Positions 12,067-25,620 of a stretch of 64,000 nucleotides of DNA are shown one piece after another; the stretch's first letter is position 1, and the number at the start of each line of letters is the position of its first letter. The stretch is from Marchantia polymorpha subsp. ruderalis (lineage: Eukaryota > Streptophyta > Marchantiopsida > Marchantiales > Marchantiaceae): assembly GCA_037833965.1 (NCBI GenBank), contig AP031353.1, positions 26,972,501 through 27,036,500 of the forward strand. Direction: 5' to 3'. Below the pieces are notes generated by a model. The model searched no databases. It saw nothing but the letters and a program-made list of their open reading frames with translations, and was not told the DNA's origin. The position numbers were made by a program, and so were the translations under genes.

Positions 12067-15000
12067 TATCATCCACATACTCCAAATTGGAAATGTTGAA
12101 AGTGTAACCAAATCCTATGCATATGTAACATGGCCCTTTTTAAACCAAGTCGATTGCAAGACATACTAATATTCAATGGAATTCATTGTCTTACGATATA
12201 GCATACATCACATCTATATCATGATGGTTAGCTATCATGATAGCTCCAAATGTCCAACCAATCATATGGATCCATCATGCATGTAAGGTAAGAAAGTGGA
12301 AATAGATGGCAAACTCCAATGTTGAATCTCGATGGCAAAGTTGTTAGTGCGTATCAGAAAGTTCTGCATCATAAACCAAAATCCACCAGCATTCATCCTT
12401 GTCAAAGCACGAGACAGTACAAGGATTCACACAATTCACTAAGATGGAATGAAGAGCATGATGCATTCGAAGGTTCATCAAGTTAGAAAGTATATATCTA
12501 GTTATATTGGTGGGCAAAGTAAAAAGATATGGAATTTGGTATATCATATATTTCGGATACAACATCTAATATATGTTGTGATAAAAGATTTATAAGTTCT
12601 GATTGCATATATCTCAAAGATGGGTGTTTCAGCAATAAATGAAAAAATTTACTGATATGCTTAATTTGCAACTTTTGATGGGATTTATAAATGATATCTC
12701 CTCCATTCACAATCGTGCTTGAGACCATCTATGATTTTATTTTCCTAGATTGCTCACATGGATTTTGTATCCACATGAGTTGTCAGACACTCTTTATTGC
12801 TGTGTCACTATCCTTGGATCGTGAAGTTAATTTTTTCTCATTGTCATATATATTTCAATGATCGAAAACGAGATACTCCAGCACGTTCTCGAATGAAACA
12901 ATCCATGATTTGATTCACCATCACCATTTTAAACATTACCCATGAAGTGTTTCTGTACGAACCCCTTTTACAAAAATACACTTGAAGCGTTAAACCATGG
13001 ACTTTAGTAGATTTTCTATCAATAAATAGATTAGATATCTTTTGCCATGTAATTCACATAAAATGGTATGACACATATACATGTGTCATTCCATGCAAAT
13101 TCTCATATCACACAATCAATACAAATAGGGGGATGATGTTAGCAAATAATCATAACATCTTCCTATCAAAATATGCGATATGATTGCGTTAAAGTCGGAA
13201 GGTTGATGATTCAAAAGAAAATTTAGAGGAAATAGAAAATAAAGTATCACATGTATATAAAGTAACGAAGTAATTTCATTCATATGCAATACATGATTGG
13301 AAATTACAATTTAATCTTAAGATCAGAAACTCCTCGGATAAGCACTCCATCAAAACCTAATAAGAAATATTTATTCCAATACATATTGAAACCTGTTAAT
13401 GATACTTCAAGACATTAATGATAGTTTCTTGCCAATTGGGTGCATCTGAAAGAAGTAAATTTATTTTCAACACTACTGGCCACAGACAAATGATGAACGA
13501 CTCCTGAGGCTCTACCCTACTCCAAGTCCTGCTCCAAGGTCTTACACTCTCGCGAAATCGAAAATAGCATTCAGGTAAAGCTGAATTCAAACTTGAATAG
13601 CAAGCAAGCCTACAAGTTAAGGACCCTCATATTGGAGAGCACTTCTGTGAGGAGCATCATCTCCGTCAACTTGGGTTGGAGTGCAGGAGTCACCCTTGCC
13701 TTTTTCTGTTCCTGATCTTCTATGTTTGTGTGTCTCATCAATATCATCTTCAGAATGCTTTGTTTGAATGTTTTAAATGGCTCCAGAACGTAAGCTCAGC
13801 ATGTTCAGGTACGCTCCCATGCTCATGTGGTGTGTCCAATACTCCGACACAATATTCAACTGCGGATATTTTGAATTGGAAACTACATTCAAGCGAGCCT
13901 TGCTAGTTTAATGCTTCTGCAAGGTTCCTTAATCTCACTGTAACCAGCATACCTGATCTTTCTCGCCCTAACTTACATCAAGTGCCTGACAGTAAATATG
14001 ATTGGATATTCCAGTGCGAAATTCTCTCCAAACACCATTTATCATACATTTATAATATGAATTTTTCCCATAATATAGAGTCACATCCTGTTTCAGAAGA
14101 AGTCATATATTCTATGCATCAATCTCACTTTAGAGGTACATGAAATAAGAGTAGGGAGTATCAAAAATTGAGTGCTTATGCAAGTTTTGGTGTCAGTAAA
14201 GAGTGTGTCCTAGGGTTAAGAGTTCCTAGTCGAAGGCTTGTGAAAGTATTATCAAAACAATCTTCATTTATTTCTATGTGTGAAAGGATATTGAGTTCTC
14301 CGTTGGAGATGTTTCCATCACCTACTTGCTTAAACTTGGGAGAGAATCTTGTATCTGAAGAAAAGCATGAAAAAGGTCTGCAATGACAATTGGTGTGTAC
14401 TGCTTAGACTATGGTTCATTTACTTCCTCTCTTCGATCATGTTCGCCATGTTCACACTCTCCTTTCAAGTTTGGGGAAGACGAACCAAGAATTTATTAAA
14501 AACTATGGAACAGGTAATCAGTGACTAGCCCCAATATTAGTATTGTGGTAAGTATCTCTTGTAGCATTTAATACATACCAACAAGGTCTTATTGGGATCG
14601 ACCAGCTTTATTGAAATTTGGCTTGTGTGCAGGATGCCAGGTGTTTCCCAAATCGACCAAAAAGACATCACAAAGTATGAATTTATTCTTCTGTTCCGCG
14701 AGATCTTCCAGACTCATCATGGAAGATGGGTGAAGCAACATGGAAGATGCAGATGAAATAGAAACTGGTTTCTTCTGCAGGTTTTCTAGACTGACATTTC
14801 CCGATTTTCCCCCCACCTTAAAAATTATTCTGCTGTAAAACTATCAGAGATTTACAAAGAAGATCTCCGAAAATTTGAAACTAAAATCCTGAGGATCAAA
14901 TCCAAGGGCTTTGTGCAACTAACCTAAGCCTTGTCTCTAACCAAAATATATCAGTCACATTGCAGATGAGAAGTCAAATCCACATCCCTTCTAACGGATT

Positions 15001-16248
15001 TGAAAGACTAGCAGATGCTCAAGATACATGTGATAACAGAAAATCTGTGAAGTTTGGTTGCCATGAGGTTATTTCTTCCTCCTTGAATCGGACAATTATT
15101 TATCAAAAGATGGCTGCCTAAGGTGTGGTATTGATGTATCGGCAGCAATCCATGGATCCAAGTACGAGAATAAAAGACTACGAAAGCACATGTGCCTCCT
15201 GGGGTGCGCGATGAGTCATGTGGATCATAGAACGTGGATGAAACGAATGAGAAATGCGTCCGTCCAATCTGCTTGGCGCTAAGTTAATGTTTAGCAAAAG
15301 CCTTAGGCTTCTTCAGAATGGGGACTTACACAGATTAAACACGATTGGAAGAATTCTCTCTTTGAATCAGAGCAGGTCATGCTTCGTTACGATTTCTTCA
15401 TGCCTCTCGCCCTTCAATCCAAGCTCAAGCCGACTTCGACGAAGCTGTGTTACTTTCGAAGCTAACTATTTTCGTGGTTCAAGATATAGAGCTTCTTCTC
15501 GAGCTACGAGAACATGGCCCACGTGGAACGGCATCTGATAGCTAAACGTGCCGTACCACGTGTCTACTCACTAGATCGACGTGCACCATGCTAGGTCTTC
15601 GATCATTGCACGGATGATACTCGATAAGATGCCCGGCCACACTGCAGCTCCTCCTTTACATGTGCATATCACCGGTATTCAGGATATTTTAAAGACTGCC
15701 TATACACAGTTCCAGCCCCTCCACAAAATAGAAGATTGAATGCACTGTACAAGTACCCAGGAACAAAATTAAAGAGACCAATTTAGTATATATTCTTACA
15801 GTGTTCTGTTCAGGAATGGCATTTGCCACTCCTCTCGCAACAGTTACGTGGGCTGCTCCTTGCAAAGTTAAAAACCATTTGAAAATAGTCCTAAGATATC
15901 CAACTACGTGAGCTGCTGCTTACTTGAGCATACAGGAACATGAATTGTACCAGTATATCATGGGGCTGTAGGAATTATTTGTACAGATGCTATTAGTGTG
16001 TCGTACTTTGAAATTACTCACAGAGGGCTGTACAGTTCTACGTGCACTTTCCACTCACACCCTCTGACAAGGAAAATATTTTGTCTCTCATTCAGGGAGA
16101 TGATGGATGTGTAAAAGGGATAGGTTGGGAAAGACAGGAATAATGAAAGAAGTGAACAGAACGCCTGACATAGGCGATGTATCATGTATGAACTCCTTCC
16201 TCGATTCTAACTCTTGCGCTACAAAACATTTGAAATTATCGCCCCTGT
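12067..16248. other. Spacer between the two dehydratase genes
   Basis: AT-rich to moderate-GC sequence with no supported gene. It includes a 32-bp imperfect palindrome at 13063-13094 (arms ATGGTATGACACA / TGTGTCATTCCAT) and several short open frames (13396-13590, 14168-14386, 15254-15538) that match nothing I know. The last few hundred bases before 16249 probably include the 3' untranslated region of copy B. Confidence 0.4.
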
Positions 16249-19200
16249 TCAAGGTTGGCAAGGAGTAATATCCATTGGATAACTTCCCAGCACCCTAAGG
16301 AAGGTAGCAAATTCCTGCGAGATGCCACAAGATCAAGGTCAGGTTAGGTAATTTCATACCAGAACTGAACCTGATGTTTCAAGTAATCCAGAAAGATATG
16401 TAGCCTGGGATACTACTATAGTATCTTCGGTAAATTTAAAATCTTATAAATAACCAACGCCACCTCTTGACGTTCAACTTTCACAGAAGTTCTGCAATAT
16501 AAATATTTAGATACTTACTTGGAGGTGACCGAGGGCATTTTGAGATCTTGGGTCTGCCATTGATGCTTCAAAATCGATGTAGAAAAGATAGTCAAAATAT
16601 CTGCAACATAAATCTAAATCGTTAGAAGCTGTCCTCTATCTGTATGTACCTGACAAGGTTTTATGGTCCAGTGGTCAACATTGTCGGTTTAAGACGTTCT
16701 CATACGCAGAATATACATCAGACTTGCACGCATCTAAAATCAAAGCTAAGCCAAAGGAAAACCAATCCAGGAGATGCATCCATTGACAAAAGCAACAGAG
16801 CTTGCATTCAGAACAAAGTGCATAAACAGGACCAAAAGGTTCTTACTTCGCTGTGCCATTGTTGCTGTCATCCACGACGCGTAAGGGTCTCTTTCTTTGA
16901 GGACGACTTTCAATCTGAAAGAACAATATTAATGAACAGACAAATGTCATTACACATCAATCGCATCATACTCTTGAGACGTCGCCGACGAATCCTGAAG
17001 CCAGATGGCCTGTAACATTCAACGGTGCACCTTTAACAGCGACTAGAAGTGGAAGTAGTAACGATATGGGCAGATCTAGATAGCTTCTTGCCTTTGTCAA
17101 GTTGATACTCCTCAGAGCGAAAACAGCTAAGGCCTTGAACAGAACTCCTGGCCCTTCCTCCAAAGTGAAGACAATGCTGGTCTGCAAGCCACGACCACAA
17201 GAATGTACAATTTCGTTAGCGGAGATATTCAAGGTTTTTTAGTTTATGAACAAGTTACAACGTCACATGTTTCACAACCAGACACGGAAGGTTTGAGTAA
17301 TCTCCACTAATCCGTAAAGCCATCTCTCCTCTCTGTACGATACCTCTCAGGCTTCTTAATACTATGCGAAATCAGCAGAAAAGTTCCTTTGATGACATGA
17401 GAAATGAAAAGAAAAAGGAAACCCTCCCCTGGACTAACCTTGAAAGGTCTGTCGTTTCTAGGGATGATGGGCTCTCTAGCCAGCATCAGGAAACGTGTAA
17501 CGTTGTCAGAGTCATCCTGCAAACCCAAAAGACGCCGTCAACTCATTACGAATCCCAGCCCATAGAGCTCAACACGCCTTTCCACCACCCATCGTTCGCG
17601 ATGAAAGATGAAATCATCCAACCAGACGTACCGCCAGAAACACAACATCCAGCCTTTGGAGTTTCCAATTACAAATGGGGCCATGTGGGCTTTGCTAAGG
17701 GGTAAGAATCTCTACATCCTCACAAAGAATTTGCTAATGGATCGGTTGTCAACTTTACCTGGATACCATCCGCAAGAATATTTAAGCCATATATTTCTGC
17801 AGCACGAGCACTTGCAACGGCTCCTGTATCCCTAAGTCCATTAGCGGCGATGAACTGCGACATGCCAAAAAAGGTTGAGAGCTCGTGTGTTGACAATACA
17901 ACAGACTCTAACACTCAGGAAATTCATATGTCGAAGTGTGTATAGTCCTCAATTAAAAGCTTTCAGCTTACCTGTGCAGCACCTGCGGTATCATCAACAG
18001 CTTCACGAGTCACTCCGAGTTTCGACAGCGTGTGCTCACACTGAGCAAGAGCCTGCAAAAATCCAAATGAATGGTCTATTTCATCGTCAAAACTAGAAAA
18101 CAAAGGAAGATAGCCAAAAAGGATATGAATGAGATACCTACACATACCATGAGCCTATCCATAATGATTACCGCGAATAATTTGAGAAACGATTCCAAGA
18201 AACAGCAAAGAACAAAAAACTTAAAACCCGTGACGTTTAGCAGAAACGTGAAATATCCATGATTCTTAACGAAGAATCGACTGCAAAGAGCGTTACAGAA
18301 AAAAACAGCCGAAGACTAGTGCACAATAAGCACAACACAGTGAGGTTAGACTGCGTGGTCTCGAAGCTTAGGTCCAGGTAAGATTAATGCTTATGAACTT
18401 GCTCGATGAAGGATAAACATCGGAAGGTAAGAATAATTTGCTTCGGCCAGTTGCAGAATCAATCTATCGGGCTTCAGAAACTAAGACTTCGATAGGTTTT
18501 TTGAAAAAAAAAAAACCCACGAAATTGGGTGTGAATGAAGTAAAAAAAATCTGTGGAAGATCCAAAAGAAGCGCGAGCAATTCGGACCTGCTGATGGCTG
18601 ACAACTCGCTTCAGATCAGTGGTTTGGACTCCCGGAAGCGCCATGAGGCAGTGATGGACTGCAAGTTGGACTTCTCCGACAATGTGTAGACGATGACGCA
18701 GCAAAAGATCATAATTCCGATGGATGCTGCCACCAAGCGAGTTTTCAATTGGAAGCACAGCCCGATCGACAAGCCATAACTCCACTGCCTGTTTGCACGA
18801 CCAAGAGCACTCTCATCAATGAAGCTCCGAAACAGCACTTTTGTACACGTTAAAAGTAAAAGACCGCCATCTGAGCAGATTATAGAAGCTCCAGATTTAC
18901 CTGAAATGCAGCGTCAAATTGTTCACATGGAACGGCCTCGCAATTAGGGTACGCCTTGGCAGCAGCAGCTTCGCTATAAGCTCCTGGCACACCCTGCAGT
19001 CAAAACCAGGTTTGCATATCACTAAAGCGCATGACTAAACTCAATGAAAGGTCTCAACAGACAGTTCTCGTCTTCTGCGGAAGCAAACATGATCCTCGCG
19101 TATAATCCCGACAATCGAAACAACAGCCTCAACAGTAGCCACCAATTTGATACCTGATAAGCAACGCGCAGCTGAGATCCGTGCCTGGGCTGGAGAGCTA

Positions 19201-19799
19201 AGTCAGTCACTGACAGTGGCTCTGTTCACCCACAAAGAACAGGAGCCATAATGAGCGTCTTCGCAGAATCCGACTCAAAAGCCAGCTCAGCCCCTCGCCC
19301 ATACAGCCTACTAAAGTCTCTAGAAGTCAGCAAGAGAAGATAAACAGAGTTGCGGCAATTACGCAAGACGAGGACAGAAACGATGAAATGCAAGCAATTG
19401 AGACGCACTCGGTAATGTCATCAGATCACGGGACGAGATTTCCAGATTCGAATTTCCGACAATCGTTGGCACTTGTTCAATATCGATCCCTTTCTCTTCC
19501 TCAATCTGGGTGCTAGCCCACTGGCCGGACAGAACAGCGCATGAACTCTGCCACTGCGCAGCGCGGCCGCCCATCGTGGGATCGACATAGGGGCTGGTTG
19601 ACATGGGCCAGTTCGTATCCCCAGCATTGTAAGCAGCTCGGCAGACCTCCTTCCTCTTATGCTCGTCGGCCTTGATCGAGGTGAACGACAGATTTTGCAA
19701 TCCCTTCTTCAACGACGACGGATCGCAACTCGTCCGCAACCAAGCCGAATCGGCATAACCCAGACCAGCGGCCGGGACCCCTAATTGCACCGTGGCCAT
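16249..19799 (-). CDS. ADT: Arogenate/prephenate dehydratase, copy B (plastid-targeted)
   Basis: Plastid enzyme of phenylalanine synthesis. Exons: 19799-19409, 19221-19154, 18993-18901, 18788-18588, 18052-17972, 17854-17759, 17516-17439, 17181-17092, 16914-16847, 16600-16519, 16314-16249; they join in phase to 437 residues, within the usual plant ADT size. The ATG at 19799 has a good context (CGCC before, G after). Residues 1 to about 65 are rich in A, S, L and basic residues, typical of a transit peptide. Catalytic domain about 140-330: [10 protein letters not shown] (154-163), [25 protein letters not shown] (285-289), DNVTRF (314-319). ACT domain about 337-430 with GPGVLFKAL and ESRP (368-371). 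Exon 8 ends at a GC donor (17091-17090), where copy A has GT. Exon 2 has a second in-frame acceptor 12 bases inside. Introns match copy A in position and phase; the multi-exon layout recalls the ADT1/ADT2 type rather than the intron-poor ADT3-6 type. Confidence 0.93.
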
Positions 19800-20760
19800 G
19801 GCGCAAATAGAGACTTGCACCAATCCTCGCTATAATACCCACCAATTGCTTCTTCCCTTCCGTCCCGTCTCCTCAGAGTCTACAGCAATTGCTCAGTCGA
19901 GAAAATCCAGCACTACTCCGCCCCTTCCCTGCTCCGAACTCTTAACACCCACCAGTCGAGCCCCCAGTGAAGAAGCGTTCGATCTTCGTGAACCTGCTGC
20001 ACTGCGAAAATTCTGCTAAGTTCGAGGCGGGTGTCCACCGTGTGAACTGAACCGAACGAGCTCGAGACAGACAGAGTATGTGTGAGGTGGGGAGAGAGAG
20101 ATCAGAGAAGTTCTCGATTGCAGATCTCCACTCCCCTTTGTACGTTGACAGTGGGTCAGTCAGTAAGTAAGTAAGTAAGTCCGTCAGTCAGTCAGCCAGT
20201 CAAATATGCTCCTTGCCCTGTGAGCAAAGAAGTCAGAGAAGCTTCAAGCGGGAGGGGTTCTGGTCAATAAAGAGGAATAAAAAAGTAACAAGAGCGGAGA
20301 GAATTGGACGGACGAGAAAACAAAAGACGAGACGAGTGAGAAGAGCCCAACCACCACAGCTTGGACAGTGAGCAGTAAGCGGCAGCAGGGATGGGGAGGG
20401 GTGGTGAGTCGAGTCGAGTCGAGTGAAGTTGATGGGCTCTCCTCTCTGCTGCCTGCCCGAGCAAGAGACGATGGTTGGACAGGACAGGACAGGACAGGAG
20501 GGGAAGAGGGGAGCGGAGTCCAGACACTGGAGGTGGAGGAAGCAGATCAGGCACCCGGCGTGCATTTAACTCGAAAGGCTCACACAAAATGGAAGGTGTT
20601 GGGTTTGCAGAAAAGGAGCCGAGGGCTCCGTTCGCTGCTGCAGTAGGCGGACTCTGGCTGCATGCATGGTCGTCAACAGCGGCACTCTTGCAGGGCCCAC
20701 ATCCCTTCCCTTCCCGTCCCTCGCTCCTCGGTTTCCTGTTTGCGAGCTAATGCTCGCGAA
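19800..20760 (-). promoter_or_regulatory. Leader and promoter region of ADT copy B
   Basis: GC-richer than its surroundings and full of short tandem repeats: GTCA/GTAA tetramers (about 20152-20201), GAGTC pentamers (20405-20424) and GGACA pentamers (20476-20500). On the coding (minus) strand this is pyrimidine-rich, as in long plant 5' leaders. A minus-strand ATG frame of 110 codons (20565-20233) would be an upstream ORF if transcription begins beyond it. The transcription start is not identifiable by eye. Confidence 0.5.
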
Positions 20761-23500
20761 TTGGTGAGCTCACCAAAATCTCATATTCTTCCATGACGTG
20801 TCAGTCTTTAAATCATTCTGGTTCCGATCTCGCGAATCTACAGTCCTGTGCTGAGCTTTTGCTTTTTCCTCCCGACGGACAGAGGGACGTGTAAGCTTAA
20901 GGACAATCCCTCTGGCCTTTCTGATTCATGATTTCCTCTTCGCAGTCTTCTGCATTCCGGGCAACAAATCCTCATGCATATTGCAGGGGATCTAAAGATC
21001 TAACACAAGGCTCCCGAAGCGAACCGCTGCCACCGTGTGATGGACTCTGAGTGAGACTTAATGTATGGAGGAGATTCGGACAAGGGGAGAAGACGAAGCT
21101 TCTCTCCCTCCTCGCACCAGTTTACACAACTCCAGCACAGTACAGCACGATCCGAGATAAGAAATCAGAAAGTGGCTCATTCGTAAGAATCGTCTTTTAG
21201 TTGTGTGCATGCGACGTTGACCAAATGGCCGCCCACAAGAGGTGTGCCTTGTCACTTGTGCCTTCAACTCATTTGGAGGCTGATTTTACTCCTCTGGGGT
21301 GTTTATAGGAGGAAAAAATTAATCCTCCATTCACCATCTTCACAATCCGTACTCAGACTTTGTCTGACAACTTTATTGTGGATGCTACCATCCTCCTAAT
21401 TGAGTTGTGATATATGACAGGTCATGAGATGTCCTTAGTCTCTTGAAGCATGCAGGTCATATTCTTCAAGAGTCTTGAATGGTTGCAAATATTTGAGCAC
21501 TGCAAACAGTTATCTTTGCTTACAGATGCCAATGACGAACCTCCTTTCTGATAACTGAAGATTAACAAACTGAGGTGTTAGAAGTGTGAGTCCTAGCATT
21601 GTCCAGATAAACAGCTCCTGTAGGACTTCTACAACTATCAAATTTCTTTTACTCCTGGTTAGTCTTCCGATACATCGAACAATGAGCCACTCAACAGTAA
21701 TAAAATGATTTGCTTACGTCTGTCGTCCGTCGTCCTGGTTAAGACAGTGAAGCATTTATCGGTTAAGGTATCCTAAGAACAGAGGTGTACGTCATAGCCA
21801 GTAGCTTAAAGGACAAGAGGTCAGGGACATACCGTATGGCCCTTCGAGGTCGGAGCCTCGAAGACTACACGAGACTATACTAACGGAGAAAAAACTGGAA
21901 AATGCCATCACGAGATCACAAGAGGAATCTATGGATACTCCTGTCACGACATAAGGAAGACCAAAGACCACTCCAAGCTTCAAGAGTACTTGGGTCAACG
22001 TTTTTACAGATGTTACGCCGTCGATCCGTGACCTACATTTGAACAGAATATTAGTTTTTACGGTTGAAATTTTCATTCAACAACCAAAAGGGGAGCATGT
22101 GATGTGCAGCCAATGGTTTTGAGTTTAGGGCCTAAGCAACTCGCTCCTCCTTCCTTGGCCGTGACCATCTTTGATTAAAATACATCTGTAGGTGGCAGAC
22201 CACCTGGTGCTCGCTCACCTTAAACGAGGACCATCGTATAACGACAATATATGATACCCTGGGCAGTGTCGTGCAAGAGTCATGCATGGGTGCGCTTGCT
22301 TCAGTAAATATTCCTGCCGATGAACTCCACAGATGCTCTCCCACAAGGGAGGTTCAAATTCACAATAGCGTTCTGGAGTTGTTCTGTGATCCTAGCAGCA
22401 ATCGCAATGGCGAGGAAAGTATGTGCCTTCAGTTACTGTACTGATGCCGAAACACGAACAGCCCGGTCTAAGTTCTACTCACGTCCCAACAAGCCTCCAT
22501 CTGAGCTTTTGTGAGTTAGTCCTCAAATTTCCTAATTCCCGACCAAGTACAGTATGACTTAAAGATGTCCAAAGTACACGCAGTCGGTGTCATACACCAT
22601 TTTCGCATCTGCTAAATTTCTCTAATTTAGGCTATCGGTACATCACAAGCTCCACCATTCTAGATATCTTTAATTATAATATTTTATAAGCCTGCTTCTT
22701 TGCCCTTTTTTTATTGTCTGTGGCTTTCTAGGCCCTCCTCACCAGAGTTCTGGAGATGCCTGGACAAACTACGGAAGATGAAGCTCAGGATTTCGGTTCT
22801 CTAAATCGAAGAAGGCATAAAGTGATTGGGACGGAAGGTTTTGGGAATAAATGTACCATGTGATTCTACAAGTGTGGTGCTGACTAAACAAGAGAGTTGT
22901 GATGGACCCCACAAACAACCACTTTCAAATCTCGTGTCTCAAAAGTCCGTGGCTCTGCTTAACATTTGCTGACCAGTACGTGGTAGCATATGCAGCGCCA
23001 CCAAAATGTGCAGTGCAGTCTTACCATGCTTTCTGTCTGCTGCACCCGCCACCTACAGTGTGTGCTTTTCCCTACCTCTCATGCCATCTCTCCCTTCCAC
23101 CAATCTTGCGACAGGTCTCGCTTGCGGGCCCGGATCTAGATCGATCTAGAGCAATAACTGTATTCTCCCGTATTTCGACATTCCCCTTCTCGCCAGTGTA
23201 GCGTATCCGTTATGAACATCAAGCACCCAACAGTCTCAGCTTTGTTGGTTATACAAGACCGAACCACGTCTGAGTCTGAGAGAGAGAGCTGCACGTGATT
23301 TACACCAGCTAGTCATCCTCTACTCACAACACTTGCTTCTTCGGATCATTTTGGGCAAATATATTATATGTTTCTGTCTAATCACAACCTCACACACGGA
23401 AGAATATGTGTCCAAAAGTAGTAACGGTACTCCGATCCATTGTAACATGTTTCACGTGCTTCTGATTTAATACCTGTTTAGATATGAACTTATTGGTATC
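20761..23500. other. Intergenic, no supported gene
   Basis: Moderate-GC sequence with several short frames that match nothing (for example 21792-22076 minus, 22899-23201 plus). It holds a perfect 16-bp palindrome TCTAGATCGATCTAGA at 23135-23150. I see no splice-consistent set of exons here. Confidence 0.4.
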
Positions 23501-24706
23501 CTTGTTTTGATCATTTAAGAGGTTGAAGAAAAAAAATCTAAGGGGACGGGAAACTCATCAACATTTACAAGACGAAAGTACACCAAGTTTTCCAAAAAGT
23601 CATAACTAAATAATTCTCGACCATCATCTAATATATTTGAATGATCAACTTCAAACTATTCACAAAGGAATGAAACATTTGAATAAGCATCAGACAGGAT
23701 TCATCTTCTAAGTATAGCACTGGTAATATGTAATATAAGAAGGGAAGTGAAATCGCGATACCACCTCACAAGTATAGGGAGGTAGTTCTCAAAGTCCCCT
23801 TTCCTCCATTGGCTGCCCTATCCAAGAAAATCGATATTCAAACTCTTTCAAATTCATGTCACATGTAAAATTAATAACCGCATCTGTCATATCAGATATG
23901 TATAGGCGTTAACACTAGTTGATTGCAAGACATATGAAGCTCTCTTCCTTTAGATTACATCAAACCACGTAATTGCAGAAATCACATTCTTAATAGTTTC
24001 AAATGTAGTTATATTCTAGCACTCCAAATAGTCAAAAGTCAAATGAAGACAAATTGCATCTGAACAAGGAAGATCTAATTCAATAAATACAACTGAGAAA
24101 TAATTTTATGATTGTGAACAGGTAAGTTTTGGAAAAAAGTAAAGCAAAAAAACTGTAATGCACAATTGAACCAAAAACTATAAATATAAGTTTTTTAGTG
24201 ATAACTCAAGTCTAACTAGAATAACCTGGATTTAGAATTTTCTTTACCAGATTAAAAGGGAAATACATAGCTTGTCCCGAACATTGTTTTCAGGTTTTTC
24301 AGTAAAATTTCATGTTCTCGTGGACTTATAGTTAGAGATAAAATACATACTTGTCGGAGTTGTGCCTGCGTGCATCTATTGTCTATGTTCTTGGTTTTTT
24401 CTTGTGGATTTTTGTTACAATTTTACATTCTTTTCTAAATTTTTTTTTATGCATTGGACATACCTTGTATTTTATCATTACAATTTGATATTAGAACAGT
24501 TTACGGATGTAAGTAAAACTCTTTGAACTTTTTGCATTGAATCTTGCCTGCTTGCTGGATCGTATGACTCTTGGATGACATGGGAGGAAGTTCTTCAAAA
24601 TGTCATTTGCAATGATAGTTCGTGTTCTTTATGGAGTTCCAAACATCTAATTTTCTCTTGCTGTTGGATTGCATATTGTGATCCGAGAGAAGGTAGTCAG
24701 GTTTCA

Positions 24707-24926
24707 GTCAACAATGAAATTTAAAAGATCATCTTTTAAATGAAACCTATTTGCTCAACAACCTTTTTGTATTCTTTCAGATTGAGATACAAAATCTTTG
24801 CCTTGGACGGCTCGAAGTAAACGATGAAACTTAGGAGATCATGTTTTAAGTGGAATCTGTTTGTACTACAACTAGTTTGCATTGGTTCAAATCAAGATAC
24901 AAAATCTTTGCCTTTGATGGTTCAAA
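24707..24926 (+). repeat. Tandem duplication, ~110-bp unit
   Basis: The unit at 24707-24816 is repeated head to tail at 24817-24926. Shared blocks include AACAATGAAA/AACGATGAAA, AGATCAT, AGATACAAAATCTTTGCCTT and GGCTCGAAG/GGTTCAAAA. Divergence is substantial, so the duplication is old. The wider stretch 23500-28100 is AT-rich repeat sequence without a supported gene. Confidence 0.7.
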
Positions 24927-25429
24927 ATTTAATAAAAATCTTTGATCAATCCAATCACTTATTTGTATATGTGAAAGATTTATAGAATTAACCAAAAGGA
25001 TTATCATGATTAGTTTAGTTATGATTAAATTTTAGCTATAAAGTCTATATTTTGCAAAGTCATTAGGATATTTGTAGAAGTTATATGTGAGAGCATTATT
25101 AGTTTATCTCATATCAAAATCTAGATTCTAACGAGATAAAACTTTAATTACATGCTAATTTTGATTGATATGACTAAGTAAGAAAAAATTTAGTGGTTAG
25201 ACTAAGTCTAAAGTTGATCTAATGACAAATGTAAGTTCTAAAGGTCGCAAGGTACTCAATGGCATGTCTACATCATAATTTAGAAGCAAAGAAGTTTAGT
25301 TAAACCACTGGCATGTTGCCATTTTTGGGAACTAATCATAACTATCAAGATTTATCATACTAAAAGTAAGTCAAATTATAATTACCATGATATAGTGCTA
25401 TTATAGTAATATCTTAATTAATATAAATT

Positions 25430-25620
25430 AAAAGACAGAATAAATAATCTTAAGCAAGTTTGAAGAATTCATTGTGTGAAAATTTGTTTCATCAACAAAA
25501 ATTTGAGTTTAACAAACATTTTAAAGTATAGATGAGTGTTTGACTTGAATGATGAGTGAAGATATTGTGTGAAAATATGTTTTGACCGGTGTGACATAGA
25601 TAAATCCTGGTGTTTTAGAA
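25430..25620 (+). repeat. LTR-like segment (copy related to 2.3 kb)
   Basis: TTGTGTGAAAATTTGTTTCATCAA and the following GATGAGTGTTTG are shared with 2390-2460 in the same order and orientation. It is probably a degraded LTR of the same family. Confidence 0.45.

Noticed and set aside
19154-19209. Shorter exon 2 of dehydratase copy B starting at 19209 as the main form
   Set aside because: The longer form from 19221 restores the KPLS segment seen in other ADTs and in copy A, so the shorter is kept only as a possible alternative.
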